From Maylandia zebra (Eukaryota > Chordata > Actinopteri > Cichliformes > Cichlidae), in assembly GCF_041146795.1 (NCBI RefSeq), contig NC_135175.1:33108136-33172135 (forward strand): a stretch of 64,000 nt of DNA. Direction: 5' to 3'. A program made the translations under genes and the position numbers. Each line of letters starts with the position of its first letter. The stretch's first letter is position 1. Shown here in pieces: positions 43,046-55,164 of the stretch. The notes under the pieces were generated by a model, which was given only the letters and a program-made list of their open reading frames with translations, searched no databases and was not told where the DNA came from.

Positions 43046-44229
43046 GGGAGTGGGTGTTTTCAGACACAGAAGAACAACTTTAGATTAATCAAATAAAAAT
43101 GTATTCAGTCAGCTTTCCAAATGTGAATGTTTCAGTTGTCTGTGAGTAGGAACTCAACTCTAATAAACTATAAGTTTAGTTAACTATAAAAATAGTATGC
43201 TTGTTTGCAAAACGTGATGTGCTTCTGCATCTTCACAGAGTTTCTCTCAGTTTGTGGTCGAGAGTCCTCCAAATGTAAGCATCGAACCAGAGCTAGAATT
43301 TGGCTGCTTAATCTTTATTTCACTTCCTGGATGCTGTTTCTGTTTTCCATCAGGGTCGTTCTCATGCTTTCTATTCTGATGTAAAGTAACTGGAGGAAAG
43401 CAGCTCCCCAGAACAACGATTTGTCTCCAGACATTGGCCACCTCCACCATAGCAGATAACCAGGAGTGCTCCAAGGATCAGGAAACACTGGGGACTTGAA
43501 AAAAATGCAAAAATTATTTCAGATTAAAGTTAATATAAAACGTCAAACACTGTGTGCTTCCTAGTCAGTGAGATTTAAATTTGATCCCTCTTTGTTTATT
43601 GTATGTTGTATGTTTATTATTAAATAAACATGCACAATTAGAAAGAGAAAGACAGAAGAAGAAATTAAGCTCCCCTTTTTCCCCAGAGGAGATCAGAAGT
43701 CATTCAGAGCCATACGAGTCTGCAATTAGCTGGGAGCGAGAGCTTGAGCCCTGGAGGTCTGACTGAAAGAGAAACCGCATCGGTTTAACAGACAAATTAA
43801 GAGTCTGACCTCTTAACAGTGGACAGGGTGGTGGAGATGTTCTGAGGGTGAGGCGGTCCTGTGTGGTCTGAGCTCTCCACTGCAAACCTCGGACAGGAAC
43901 AGAAACTGCAAGACAGACATAAACACTTCTTTTACACACACTTTGATGGCCTAACCTCTGTGTTTTTTACATTCATGTGTTTACGTGTGATGTACATGAC
44001 TATTGTGCATCTGGCTCAGTGTTTGATATTGTAAAGCAAAGTCAATAACAGCAAAAATTTAATATTTTACTTTTTATTTCTGTCGCCCTCCTGCATCAAT
44101 CCCAGAATCACCCACACCCTTTACCACATTTGCTTACTTTAGAGACTCCAGACACCAGGAAGTGGGAGAAATTTCTCTTATAATAAGATACGGTAATCTT
44201 TCTGACAATAGGTGAGATTGCTTTTAAAT

Positions 44230-44511
44230 ATGGAAACGGGGATAGTCACAAGAAGTTTGAGAGGCACAACTCAGACAGAAGAGCAGACAGAGAAAAGCCA
44301 TGTGGATAGGAGCTACTCTCCCGAGCTAAGGTTAGCCACAGAGGGCATGGATGCAGACGAGCCCAGCCTCCTGAACATCCCGAAAGAGCTTCGTGACTTT
44401 AGGAAACACAACAACAAACAATATGCACATATTAGACGAGGGTTAAGAAGAGTTGATGCTAGAATGGAAGAAGCAGAGGGGCGATTCGACGAGACTGAGA
44501 CGGTGCTACAG
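44230..44511 (+). mobile_element. L1-type ORF1 fragment (unit 5)
   Basis: Same as unit 3. Confidence 0.55.
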
Positions 44512-44582
44512 TTGTTTATTTTATTCATAAACTTCACTATTTCATTAATTATTTCATGGTTTCTTTGCATCTTCATCTGTAG

Positions 44583-44902
44583 CAGCGGTCTCCAACCTTT
44601 TTTGCGCCACGGACCGGTTTATGCCCGACAATATTTTCACGGACCGGCCTTTAAGGTGTCACGGATAAATACAACAAAATAAAACTAGTACCGGTACCGA
44701 AAAAAAGAAGATTTATTCATAACACATGTGAAAAGACCCAGGAAAACCGAGTTAACGACCAAAACGATAACAAAATAACGCTGAAAACCGATAAAAACCT
44801 TGAAAACCATACATTTCACACCTGAGACTCTACTCTCGCGGCCCGGTACCAAACGACTCACGGACCGGTACTGGTCCGAGGCCCGGGGGTTGGGGACCGC
44901 TG
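44583..44902. mobile_element. Complete hAT-like MITE (unit 5)
   Basis: Both ends and both target copies present. Confidence 0.9.
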
Positions 44903-45578
44903 ATCTGTAGCACTTACACATCGGTGTATGTTCCTTGTGTTTGCTTACATTAAAATACCAGCACTAATGACCAGAGCATACAAATGCAGCTTTTCATATT
45001 TGACAATATATTTTGAAAGCACAAGACAAATCACAAACAGTTTTCAATGTAGGTTTGGTTTTTTATTTTGTTTTATTTTTCAGTTCTTGATTTGATGGTG
45101 ATGTGATGCTATATTACATGTTTCTAAGATTCAGCTGAATTTAATATTTGTAATATAGCATCGAATCACAACCGTCTCCTCAAGTTGCTTTATACTGTAA
45201 GATGGAGACCCTACAGTAGCAGCAAGAAAACCCCAAATATTAATAATCCCTTATGAGCAAGCACTTGGCGACAGTGGGGAGGAAAAACTACCTGTAACAG
45301 GCAGAAACCTCCGGCAGAACCAGGCTCAGAAGGGACGGCCATCTGCCTCGGCCGGTGGGGGGTGATGGTAACGATAATACGAGGAGACACGATGAAGAAT
45401 ATTTCTCAGTCTAATTAAAGTCGAATGAAATAGTTTTAAAATAAAATATACCTCAGATGTTAACTCTGAGGCCAGACTGCTTTAAGATTTTAAAAGAGGT
45501 ATTTGAAAAAAATCAAGATGACAATTTAGTCATCAGTACTGCCTTTAAAGCAGCAGCTGAACGGCTTCTTCAAAGCTT

Positions 45579-47780
45579 TTAACACTGCTGAAAAAACCTG
45601 GCAAGTTTGGATTTCTTTGGAGGATTCACGAAGCCACCGAGATTCTTTCTTATGATCTTCCTAATAATGTTGTCAAAAGATGAATCTTCTGACAACATTA
45701 CATCGAAGAGCTTGTCTGCAGATCCAAACTCCTTGATAAGACCTTCAGCTGTGGCCTTGACTAATTCAACCCTGTTAATTTTAAGAATTTCCAGGTTTTC
45801 TGTGCATCTCACTTCAGAAAGTACCAAATCTGTCAGATGGTTGATAGCCAAGTCTAATTTCTTTGGATCCAGAAGATTTCTGGTATTTTTGTGCAAATTT
45901 TGTGCGATTCTTGTGGCTAGAAGAGTACTAAATTGATTGGCAATGAGCTTAGCGTGAATTGACACTGATGTTTCTGACAGCTCTTCCTCTGGGTTTTCAG
46001 AGGTTGCTGGCTGACTTTGACCCTCTGTGGGGTCAGTGTCAGAGACTGATGCCTGATCACTGCTTGTATTTGAAACCAGGTCCGGGTCTTCTGCACTCAC
46101 ACAAACTGGCTGATTGGTGAGATCAGTAACTGGACTTGACTGTGATGTAAACAGTCTGTCGCTTGTTTCACCAGCATCTGCTCCAATCATAACTTCTTCC
46201 TTTGATGGGGTCAGCACTCTTACTATATCTTCCACGGCACCAGAAATTTTGTCATTTATAATAGTTTGGGTTAAAGTTTCATTCTCCAACCAGAAAAGAA
46301 GGTTTTGTAAGAACCTTTCCACTGAATCTTCTATGAGCACATAGGCCACATCAGGAGCAGAGGGTACATTACAGTTACCCTGTGAAGTCTTAGAGAAGTC
46401 AGACTCTGAGAGACTTTTACCCATTTGCATCGTGGGGGCTGGATATGTTGACTCGACATGGTCGTACACTTTATCTGTCAACACCATTGAAAACATCTTG
46501 ATTTCCTTACTTGTCAGGTCAAGGTGTCCTGCCGAGAATAATTTACTAAACAGCCTATTCATAAGTGGCATAAATTGACTGAAGTTGAGCGGAGAAGAAC
46601 TTTTAACTGTGGTTTCTAAGGTTGGTGATTTTCTGGGAACTTCTGAGGGATTCATGTGTTCGCTTTTCCTGGAGTCAGCTCTTTCACTCTCAGGGGAGGT
46701 TGCCTGTTGTCTCTGAAAGGTCAAAAATCCTTTGCTTTTCTTCAAATGATCTTTCAGCTCACTGTTCATTTTTTCAAATTCTATTTTAGCAAACCTGAAG
46801 AAGTGTTGTTTTACTTCATCTGGTTTTATAATTAGGGCGCATGATGCAAAAAAGTCTTTCACCTTTTTGATCACCAGGTCCACGTCAAAAGCAGGCTTGG
46901 GTGAGCTACACTTCTCACTTAATGTGATATCTTCTGCATCAGGATACTGAATGTTTGCAATTAACACATTTACAATGTCAACTGCAGCTTTATCTGCATG
47001 ATCTTCATCATGTAAATAATTCAGATTGTTGAGGATTCTTTCAACATCCCTTTGAGCTTTCTCCTCAGCTTCTTTAATTGTTCCCATCTCAGAGAGCTTG
47101 GATTCAAGACTCTCATCACTTGAACTAAAGGAAGTGGGTAAAGCCCCCCTCATGCACAGGCCGCTCAGCTTACCTTTATATTTCTTCAGACATGAGAAAG
47201 CATGAGAAACCATGCATCTGAGGTTTTTTATGTTTGTTATTTTTCTGGTGACATAAATAGAATCCGGGTTTTCTGGGACTAGAACCCAACCCGAGTTGAC
47301 TTTATTTGAGATCTCCTCCTCAATCATCTGTGTCAGCGCCACAGCGCTTTCACACTCCTCATGGGTGACATGAAGAGCAGCAGCAAAGCTGGTTGAGAGA
47401 GAGTCTCCCAATACGGGGCTTATTTTTGTCACGGCTAACCTAAGGTATGTCTGGGATGATGCATCATTTAATTGGTCCTGACCTCCTAGAAGTAACGTTT
47501 TTATGGTGCTTGCACTAACTGACTGAATGACATCAGTAATCATATCAGCCAGTGCTACTTGGACATCAGAGTCCCAGATCCCATTTTCTATCAAGCGCCA
47601 CTGTAATCCAGAGAGCCTATCGAAACACCCGCTGATAGCAGGTGAAATCGCCTCTGAAGTAATGCGGGTAGGGATTCTAATATTGAATAAAGACATTGTC
47701 AATGACCTAATTTCGCTACAATTACTTTGGAAATCCGTTTTCAGAAAGCTTTCAGAAAGGGAAGATCGCGGTCTGTACAT
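45579..47780 (-). CDS. Uncharacterised 733-aa protein, copy 5
   Basis: Intact; the predicted protein is the same as copy 4. The 3.9-kb insertion lies about 1.0 kb upstream of its ATG, beyond the promoter motifs, so it does not break the gene but might alter its control. Confidence 0.7.
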   Translation of the reverse strand: MYRPRSSLSESFLKTDFQSNCSEIRSLTMSLFNIRIPTRITSEAISPAISGCFDRLSGLQWRLIENGIWDSDVQVALADMITDVIQSVSASTIKTLLLGGQDQLNDASSQTYLRLAVTKISPVLGDSLSTSFAAALHVTHEECESAVALTQMIEEEISNKVNSGWVLVPENPDSIYVTRKITNIKNLRCMVSHAFSCLKKYKGKLSGLCMRGALPTSFSSSDESLESKLSEMGTIKEAEEKAQRDVERILNNLNYLHDEDHADKAAVDIVNVLIANIQYPDAEDITLSEKCSSPKPAFDVDLVIKKVKDFFASCALIIKPDEVKQHFFRFAKIEFEKMNSELKDHLKKSKGFLTFQRQQATSPESERADSRKSEHMNPSEVPRKSPTLETTVKSSSPLNFSQFMPLMNRLFSKLFSAGHLDLTSKEIKMFSMVLTDKVYDHVESTYPAPTMQMGKSLSESDFSKTSQGNCNVPSAPDVAYVLIEDSVERFLQNLLFWLENETLTQTIINDKISGAVEDIVRVLTPSKEEVMIGADAGETSDRLFTSQSSPVTDLTNQPVCVSAEDPDLVSNTSSDQASVSDTDPTEGQSQPATSENPEEELSETSVSIHAKLIANQFSTLLATRIAQNLHKNTRNLLDPKKLDLAINHLTDLVLSEVRCTENLEILKINRVELVKATAEGLIKEFGSADKLFDVMLSEDSSFDNIIRKIIRKNLGGFVNPPKKSKLARFFQQC

Positions 47781-47837
47781 TTAACGCACGACAACTAAAA
47801 TGCAAAATGCAAGATTCAGGTCCCGCTGTTTCACCCC

Positions 47838-47966
47838 TATTTATAGACTCGAGTGGAGGTCACGTGCTGCAAGATCAAAGGCACGTACTGTGACATCAAA
47901 GCAGAAAGGAACTGAGCTGTGTGACGTCATGCCGCGAGCGTTCACCTACATGCACGTGCACACGTG
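47838..47966 (-). promoter_or_regulatory. TATA, E-box and CRE promoter (unit 5)
   Basis: TATA at 47838-47846; motifs unchanged. Confidence 0.6.
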
Positions 47967-48468
47967 AGCGATCACTAATAAATCACAGACGCATCAACGT
48001 CGGTGTTGTCAAACTTTCAATCATACCTGCAGCCAGTTCTTTGAAGCTCTCAAATGGGTTGAATGGCGGCTGTTTTCCACCATCATCGCAGAGCATTCCT
48101 CCAGCAGGTCCAACGCCTGATTCAACAAAACCCGCGACTCCGGCAGCTGTGCTCCGAAGCAGTTTGCTAATGTGATGCTAACTAGCTAATGTGATGCTAA
48201 CTAGCTAAAGAATCCTAACAGGTACTTAAAAAACAAAGGGGACGAAGGAGGAGGAGGAGAAGTGGAGACAGCGACCTGACTGACTGGTTCATCTGAGGCT
48301 CTCAGTGGTTCCCTGTCTCAGCGAGATTCACAACACTTCTTGCAACAAACTCCCGTAACCATGGTTACAGGAGGACGCTCTGTTTGTGGCAGTCATTATC
48401 ACAGTATGACTCACAAAGAGACGTTAATAAATATTAATTCATGCAATTTAAACACATTTTTTATTTTA

Positions 48469-48818
48469 CTAATGAGGTGTATAATGGTTTAATATGGCAC
48501 GACACCCTCGCTGATGTTGATGCCTAGGAATCTGAAGCAGCTGACTCTCCACCTCTGCTACTGCTGCTCTCCTGTAACCCACGATGAGCTCCTTGGTTTT
48601 GTTGATGTTAAGCACCAGGTTGTTGTCACGGCACCGTGATGTCACGCCCCTCACCTCTGTCCTGCATGACGTCTCATCTCCATCAGAAATGCATTCAATG
48701 AGAAGATTAGACTTTATTGATCGACGGCAGGAAAATTTGTGTGTTACCTCAGCTCAGGTAGAGATAGCAGAAGAAAATCCAAAAATCCAAATAAAATATA
48801 AACAACTACAAAATAAAT
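48469..48818 (-). mobile_element. Rex1/L2-type LINE fragment, left of the insertion (unit 5)
   Basis: The RT piece and part of the 3' UTR-like sequence are interrupted after AAATAAAT at 48818. The remainder continues at 52725 to about 53307. Confidence 0.65.
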
Positions 48819-48978
48819 TAAAGCTGCAAGCAGCGTTATGAGGGCCCTCGCACCCCATCGCGTCGAGCCACGCCCAACACCTACAACCAGCACCTCCGAT
48901 CTGATGTCACATTGATGGAATTCATGCATTTAACCACCAGCTAACATTTCATCTCATTCAATCATCATTATAGTCCTC

Positions 48979-48992
48979 CCACTAGGTGGCGC
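48979..48992 (+). promoter_or_regulatory. CTCF core-like motif A1
   Basis: CCACTAGGTGGCGC matches the published core CCASYAGRKGGCRS at all 14 positions. Confidence 0.5.
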
Positions 48993-49754
48993 TCTAACCA
49001 TTACTGACAAATGGCATAACAAACACTTCCAAGCTCGAGTCTCATCACACCTGAGACGTTTGGGAGAGATTGGACATTGTGTTTTTGAGTGACAGCAGAT
49101 TACTGCTTTTTGGCGAGTGATTGAAACTCTAAGTGCCGCCATAACCACCCCGTTTCCCTGGACGTAAAAAGCTTCGCAATTTAACATCACAAAGGTCTTT
49201 AGATTCCACAAACTGCAGATCGGTCCAATCTGATGAAATCCCTTGGAGGAGTTCGTCAAAGTACGGTGCCTGAAAAGATGGGAAAATGTCGCCAAAATTA
49301 CACATTAACTTTAAAATGGCTGACTTCCTGTTGGATTTGGGATATTGCTCCAAGAGACTTTTTTGTACATCTTGATATCTTACACAAGCTTACCAAGTGT
49401 CAGACTCATAGATGAAACACAGAGCAGGGGCTGATGTTTTGAAATATTGTAGGGGGCGCTGTGGAGCCATTTTGCGCTATTCAAGGAAAATGGTTACATA
49501 ACAACAATGCCTTCATCCATTTGGAGGTGTGTGCCAAATTTCAAGCCTCTATAAACTTTCCAAGCCCCTCAAAAGCCACTTCATCTTTCATGATGAACCG
49601 CGTTGCCACCAGGGTGCGCCGTTTAGTTTAAAGTCACAATTTTTGCACTGAAGCATCACGAGGGACTGATGGTGATATTCACCGCTTTTGAGGTGGCCAC
49701 GATGAACCTGTGAAAATCAGTACAACAAAGTTAAAGCCATGACATTTCCTGTTG

Positions 49755-49768
49755 CCACTAGGTGGCGC
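49755..49768 (+). promoter_or_regulatory. CTCF core-like motif A2
   Basis: Exact consensus match, same orientation as the first. A one-mismatch relative (CCACCAGGGTGCGC) lies at 49606-49619. Confidence 0.5.
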
Positions 49769-50061
49769 TGTCCGTATTTCCGACAATGGGCACATCAATC
49801 TGTTCAGGGCGGGTCTGACATCATGCCTGTAAAGTCTGGTACTGATCAGACTGGATTTCATTGAGTTATACTAATTTGTTTCTTCATGGCGTGACATCAA
49901 AGTTCGCCATGCTGCTGGGGTCACACCCTTTCGCGAAAACTCACAGTTTTCACTGTAACCCAAGACCAACTCCTTAAGGCTTTCCTGGAGAAATTTGAGG
50001 CTGCAGATGTCACCCATCACAATACTGTACCCCAAAGTGTAAAACATGACATTTCCTGTTC

Positions 50062-50075
50062 CCACTAGGTGGCGC
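50062..50075 (+). promoter_or_regulatory. CTCF core-like motif A3
   Basis: Exact consensus match, 307 bases after A2. A weaker relative lies near 50529-50542. Confidence 0.5.
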
Positions 50076-50860
50076 TGTCCCTGGTGTCAAATATGGCAGT
50101 TGAAATATGTTCAGGGGTGGAGCCTTATCATATGTGTTCACTTTGGTCAAGGTCAGAAAATGTATGACAAAATGAGAGGCAATAAGATTTTCATGGCGAG
50201 TCATCGAAATTCGCCGTGGCGCCACGGCCTCATGGTATTGTGAAAACTCAAAAGCTCCGCAATTTAACATGGCACAAGGGTGTAGTTGGCACTGACCAAA
50301 TATGAAGGTTATGAAATCAAACCCCAAGGAGGAGTTCGTTAAAGTTCGAGGCATGGAAACGGTAAAATCAGAGCCAAAATGTCACCTTCTCTTCCAAATG
50401 GCGGACTTCCTGTTGGGTTTGCGTCAATGGGCCCACAGACTTTTTTGTTCGTCTTGGCATGATACACATGTGTGCCAAATTTCATACATGTAGCTCAAAC
50501 GATGTGGTCGTAGGGCTGCATTTAACAAGGCATAGGTGGCGCTGTAGAGCCATTTCCCAGTGCTCATATGTAAAACCATTAAAATACAAAATTTTTCACC
50601 AGACCTGGCATGTGTGCAAAATTTCATGAGTTTTTGAGCATGTTTAGGCCCTCAAAAAGGCCCTTGTTTGGGGTGAATAATAATAATAATAATAATAATT
50701 AAAGCTGCAAGCAGCGTTATGAGGGCCCTCGCACCCCCGGCACGTCGAGCCACTGCCAACACCTCAAACCGGCACGTCCGATGTGATGTCACATTGATGG
50801 ATTTCATGCTTTTAATCACCAGCTAACATTTCATCTTATTCAACCAGGATTATAGTCATG

Positions 50861-50874
50861 CCACTAGGTGGCGC
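50861..50874 (+). promoter_or_regulatory. CTCF core-like motif B1
   Basis: Exact consensus match; the counterpart of A1 in the second repeat copy. Confidence 0.5.
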
Positions 50875-51636
50875 TCTAACCATTATTGACAAATAGCATA
50901 ACAAACATTTCCAAGCTCGAGTCTCATCACACCTGCGACCTTTGGGAGAGATTGGACATTGTGTTTTTGAGTGACAGCAGATTACTGCTTTTTGGCGAGT
51001 GATTCAAACTCTAAGTGCCGCCATAACCACCCCGTTTCACTGAACGTAAAAAGCTTCGCAATTTAACATCACAAAGGTCTTTAGATTCCACACACTGGAG
51101 ATTGGTTCAATATGATGAAATCCCTTGGAGGAGTTCGTCAAAGAACGGTGCCTGGAAAGAGGGGAAAATGTTGCCAAAATTACACATTAATATTAAAATG
51201 GCTGACTTCCTGTTGGATTTGGGATATTGCACCAAGAGACTTTTTTGTACATCTTGATATCTCCTATAAGCTTACCAGGTTTCAGAATCATACATAGAAC
51301 ACAGAGCAGGGGCTGTGGTTTTGAAATTTTGTAGGGGGCGCTGTGGAGCAATTTCGCGCTATTCAATGAAAATGATCACATGCCAACAAAGCCTTCATCC
51401 ATTTGGAGGTGTGTGCCAAATTTCAAGCCTCTATAAACTTGCCAAGACCCTCAAAAGCCACTTCATCTTTCATGTTGAACAGCGTTGCCACCAGGGTGCG
51501 CCGTTCAGTTTAAAGTCACAATTTTTGCACTGAAGCATCACGAGGGACTGATGGTGATATTCACCGCTTTTGAGGTGGCCAAGATGAACCTGTGAAAATC
51601 AGTACAACAAAATTAAAGCCATGACATTTCCTGTTG

Positions 51637-51650
51637 CCACTAGGTGGCGC
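51637..51650 (+). promoter_or_regulatory. CTCF core-like motif B2
   Basis: Exact consensus match; counterpart of A2, with the one-mismatch relative at 51488-51501. Confidence 0.5.
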
Positions 51651-51943
51651 TGTCCGTATTTCCGACAATGGGCACATCAATCTGTTCAGGGCGGGTCTGA
51701 CATCATGCCTGTAAAGTCTGGTACTGATCAGACTGGATTTCATTGAGTTATACTAATTTGTTTCTTCATGGCGTGACATCAAAGTTCGCCATGCTGCTGG
51801 GGTCACACCCTTTCGCGAAAACTCACAGTTTTCACTGTAACCCAAGACCAACTCCTTAAGGCTTTCCTGGAGAAATTTGAGGCTGCAGATGTCACCCTTC
51901 ACTATACTGTACCCCAAAGTGTAAAACATGACATTTCCTGTTC

Positions 51944-51957
51944 CCACTAGGTGGCGC
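51944..51957 (+). promoter_or_regulatory. CTCF core-like motif B3
   Basis: Exact consensus match; counterpart of A3. Confidence 0.5.
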
Positions 51958-52555
51958 TGTCCTTGATGTCAAATATGGCAGTTGAAATATGTTCAGGGGT
52001 GGAGCCTTATCATATGTGTGCTCTTTGGTCCAGATCGGAACATGTATGACAGAATGAGAGGCAATAAGATTTTCATGGCGAGTCATCGAAATTCGCCATG
52101 GCGCCACGGCCTCATAGTATTGTGAAAACTCAAAAGCTCCGCAATTTAACATGGCACAAGGGTGTAGTTGACACTGTCCAAATTTGAAGCTTATACGACC
52201 AAATCCCAAGGAGGAGTTCGAAAAAGTTCGAGGCATGGAAACGGTAAAATCAGAGCCAAAATGTCACCTTCAATCCAAAATGGCGGACTTCCTGTTGGGT
52301 TTGCGTCAATGGGCCCCCAGACTTTTTTGTTCGTCTTGGCATGATACACATGTGTGTCAAATTTCATACATGTAGCTCAAACCATGTGGTCGTAGGGCTG
52401 CATTTAACAAGGCATAGGTGGCGCTGTAGAGCCATTTCCCAGTGCTCATATGTAAAACCATTAAAATACAAAATTTTTCACCAGACCTGGCATGTGTGCA
52501 AAATTTCATGAGTTTTTGAGCATGTTTAGGCCCTCAAAAAGGCCCTTGTTTGGGG

Positions 52556-52586
<31 letters not shown>

Positions 52587-52635
52587 GAAACGGAGCAGAT
52601 ACAATAGGGCCTTCGCACTCTCGGTGCTCGGGCCC

Positions 52636-52671
<36 letters not shown>

Positions 52672-54491
52672 GAAACGGAGCAGATACAATAGGGCCTTCG
52701 CACTCTCGGTGCTCGGGCCCTAATAAGATAATACACTATATACAACAGTAGCATACACAGTATGTGACTATGGATAGAGTGTTGTGGAAATGCAAGAAAT
52801 ACATTTAATTATTCTTACATTACTATTACTATTTAAGCAATAGATATCTAAAAGTATCTATAAGTATAGACATGTACTTGCACACACATCTACACACTAA
52901 ATATACACATGTATACATATACATACACATATACCTGCACACCAGGTAAATGTCCAGTGACTCATGACAGCGTGATTGAGGAGTTATAGAGTCTAACTGC
53001 TGTTGGGATCAATGATCTGTGAAAGCGCTCCTTCCTGCAGTGAGGCTGTTTTGGTCTCTGACAAGGATCTGCTCAGCTCACAGACTCATGCAGAGGATGA
53101 TGTGGGTTGTTCGTGATGGATGTCAGCTTTACTAGCATTTTTAGCACACGATCAAAGTTTCTGTGGATGCTTGAAAAATCTTGAAGAACGTTGAATTCAC
53201 TGAAGGTTTTAAAAATAATGCTGTAATCAGTTTCGTTACAGTTGCAGTGTTGTCTTCTGCTACTGTAGGCCACAGCAGCAGCAGACGACAACACAGGTTG
53301 AGTAAGTGGGAGTGGGTGTTTTCAGACACAGAAGAACAACTTTAGATTAATCAAATAAAAATGTATTCAGTCAGCTTTCCAAATGTGAATGTTTCAGTTG
53401 TCTGTGAGTAGGAACTCAACTCTAATAAACTATAAGTTTAGTTAACTATAAAAATAGTATGCTTGTTTGCAAAACGTGATGTGCTTCTGCATCTTCACAG
53501 AGTTTCTCTCAGTTTGTGGTCGAGAGTCCTCCAAATGTAAGCATCGAACCAGAGCTAGAATTTGGCTGCTTAATCTTTATTTCACTTCCTGGATGCTGTT
53601 TCTGTTTTCCATCAGGGTCGTTCTCATGCTTTCTATTCTGATGTAAAGTAACTGGAGGAAAGCAGCTCCCCAGAACAACGATTTGTCTCCAGACATTGGC
53701 CACCTCCACCATAGCAGATAACCAGGAGTGCTCCAAGGATCAGGAAACACTGGGGACTTGAAAAAAATGCAAAAATTATTTCAGATTAAAGTTAATATAA
53801 AACGTCAAACACTGTGTGCTTCCTAGTCAGTGAGATTTAAATTTGATCCCTCTTTGTTTATTGTATGTTGTATGTTTATTATTAAATAAACATGCACAAT
53901 TAGAAAGAGAAAGACAGAAGAAGAAATTAAGCTCCCCTTTTTCCCCAGAGGAGATCAGAAGTCATTCAGAGCCATACGAGTCTGCAATTAGCTGGGAGCG
54001 AGAGCTTGAGCCCTGGAGGTCTGACTGAAAGAGAAACCGCATCGGTTTAACAGACAAATTAAGAGTCTGACCTCTTAACAGTGGACAGGGTGGTGGAGAT
54101 GTTCTGAGGGTGAGGCGGTCCTGTGTGGTCTGAGCTCTCCACTGCAAACCTCGGACAGGAACAGAAACTGCAAGACAGACATAAACACTTCTTTTACACA
54201 CACTTTGATGGCCTAACCTCTGTGTTTTTTACATTCATGTGTTTACGTGTGATGTACATGACTATTGTGCATCTGGCTCAGTGTTTGATATTGTAAAGCA
54301 AAGTCAATAACAGCAAAAATTTAATATTTTACTTTTTATTTCTGTCGCCCTCCTGCATCAATCCCAGAATCACCCACACCCTTTACCACATTTGCTTACT
54401 TTAGAGACTCCAGACACCAGGAAGTGGGAGAAATTTCTCTTATAATAAGATACGGTAATCTTTCTGACAATAGGTGAGATTGCTTTTAAAT

Positions 54492-54773
54492 ATGGAAACG
54501 GGGATAGTCACAAGAAGTTTGAGAGGCACAACTCAGACAGAAGAGCAGACAGAGAAAAGCCATGTGGATAGGAGCTACTCTCCCGAGCTAAGGTTAGCCA
54601 CAGAGGGCATGGATGCAGACGAGCCCAGCCTCCTGAACATCCCGAAAGAGCTTCGTGACTTTAGGAAACACAACAACAAACAATATGCACATATTAGACG
54701 AGGGTTAAGAAGAGTTGATGCTAGAATGGAAGAAGCAGAGGGGCGATTCGACGAGACTGAGACGGTGCTACAG
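54492..54773 (+). mobile_element. L1-type ORF1 fragment (unit 6)
   Basis: Same as unit 3. Confidence 0.55.
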
Positions 54774-54844
54774 TTGTTTATTTTATTCATAAACTTCACT
54801 ATTTCATTAATTATTTCATGGTTTCTTTGCATCTTCATCTGTAG

Positions 54845-55164
54845 CAGCGGTCTCCAACCTTTTTTGCGCCACGGACCGGTTTATGCCCGACAATATTTTC
54901 ACGGACCGGCCTTTAAGGTGTCACGGATAAATACAACAAAATAAAACTAGTACCGGTACCGAAAAAAAGAAGATTTATTCATAACACACGTGAAAAGACC
55001 CAGGAAAACCGAGTTAACGACCAAAACGATAACAAAATAACGCTGAAAACCGATAAAAACCTTGAAAACCATACATTTCACACCTGAGACTCTACTCTCG
55101 CGGCCCGGTACCAAACGACTCACGGACCGGTACTGGTCCGAGGCCCGGGGGTTGGGGACCGCTG
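54845..55164. mobile_element. Complete hAT-like MITE (unit 6)
   Basis: Both ends and both target copies present. This is the rightmost unit with an intact left end. Confidence 0.9.

Larger units (their letters stand above)
37275..43630. repeat. Tandem unit 4 (6356 bp)
   Basis: Complete MITE as in unit 3, but the 733-aa ORF has the TSEAI block of unit 1 together with P447 of units 2-3. It has C for T in the palindrome loop (about 38768). The RFX-type palindrome is at 41999-42012. Confidence 0.95.
48819..52724. mobile_element. 3906-bp insertion: two tandem copies of a teleost repeat with CTCF-like motifs
   Basis: It is absent from all other units, which define the empty site. Copy A starts at about 48818 (TTAAAGCTGCAAGCAGCG) and copy B at about 50699, period 1881 bases, same orientation. 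Each ends in an AAT run. After copy B come two copies of a tail (GAAACGGAGCAGATACAATA region, at 52587 and 52672) ending GCTCGGGCCCTAATAA. The start contains GCTGCAAGCAGC and the tail can fold on itself, but I see no true terminal inverted repeats and only an ambiguous AAT flank. No protein longer than about 114 codons is open. The sequence class is common in fish; I cannot name its superfamily. Confidence 0.85.
43631..53892. repeat. Tandem unit 5 (10262 bp, enlarged by an insertion)
   Basis: A 6356-bp unit like unit 4 plus 3906 bp inserted at 48819-52724. Outside the insertion I see no size change. The RFX-type palindrome is at 48355-48368. Confidence 0.95.

Noticed and set aside
48744-52375. 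Several 60-114 codon frames in the 3.9-kb insertion
   Set aside because: On both strands, parallel in the two repeat copies but with no conserved domain; treated as chance frames in a non-coding element.
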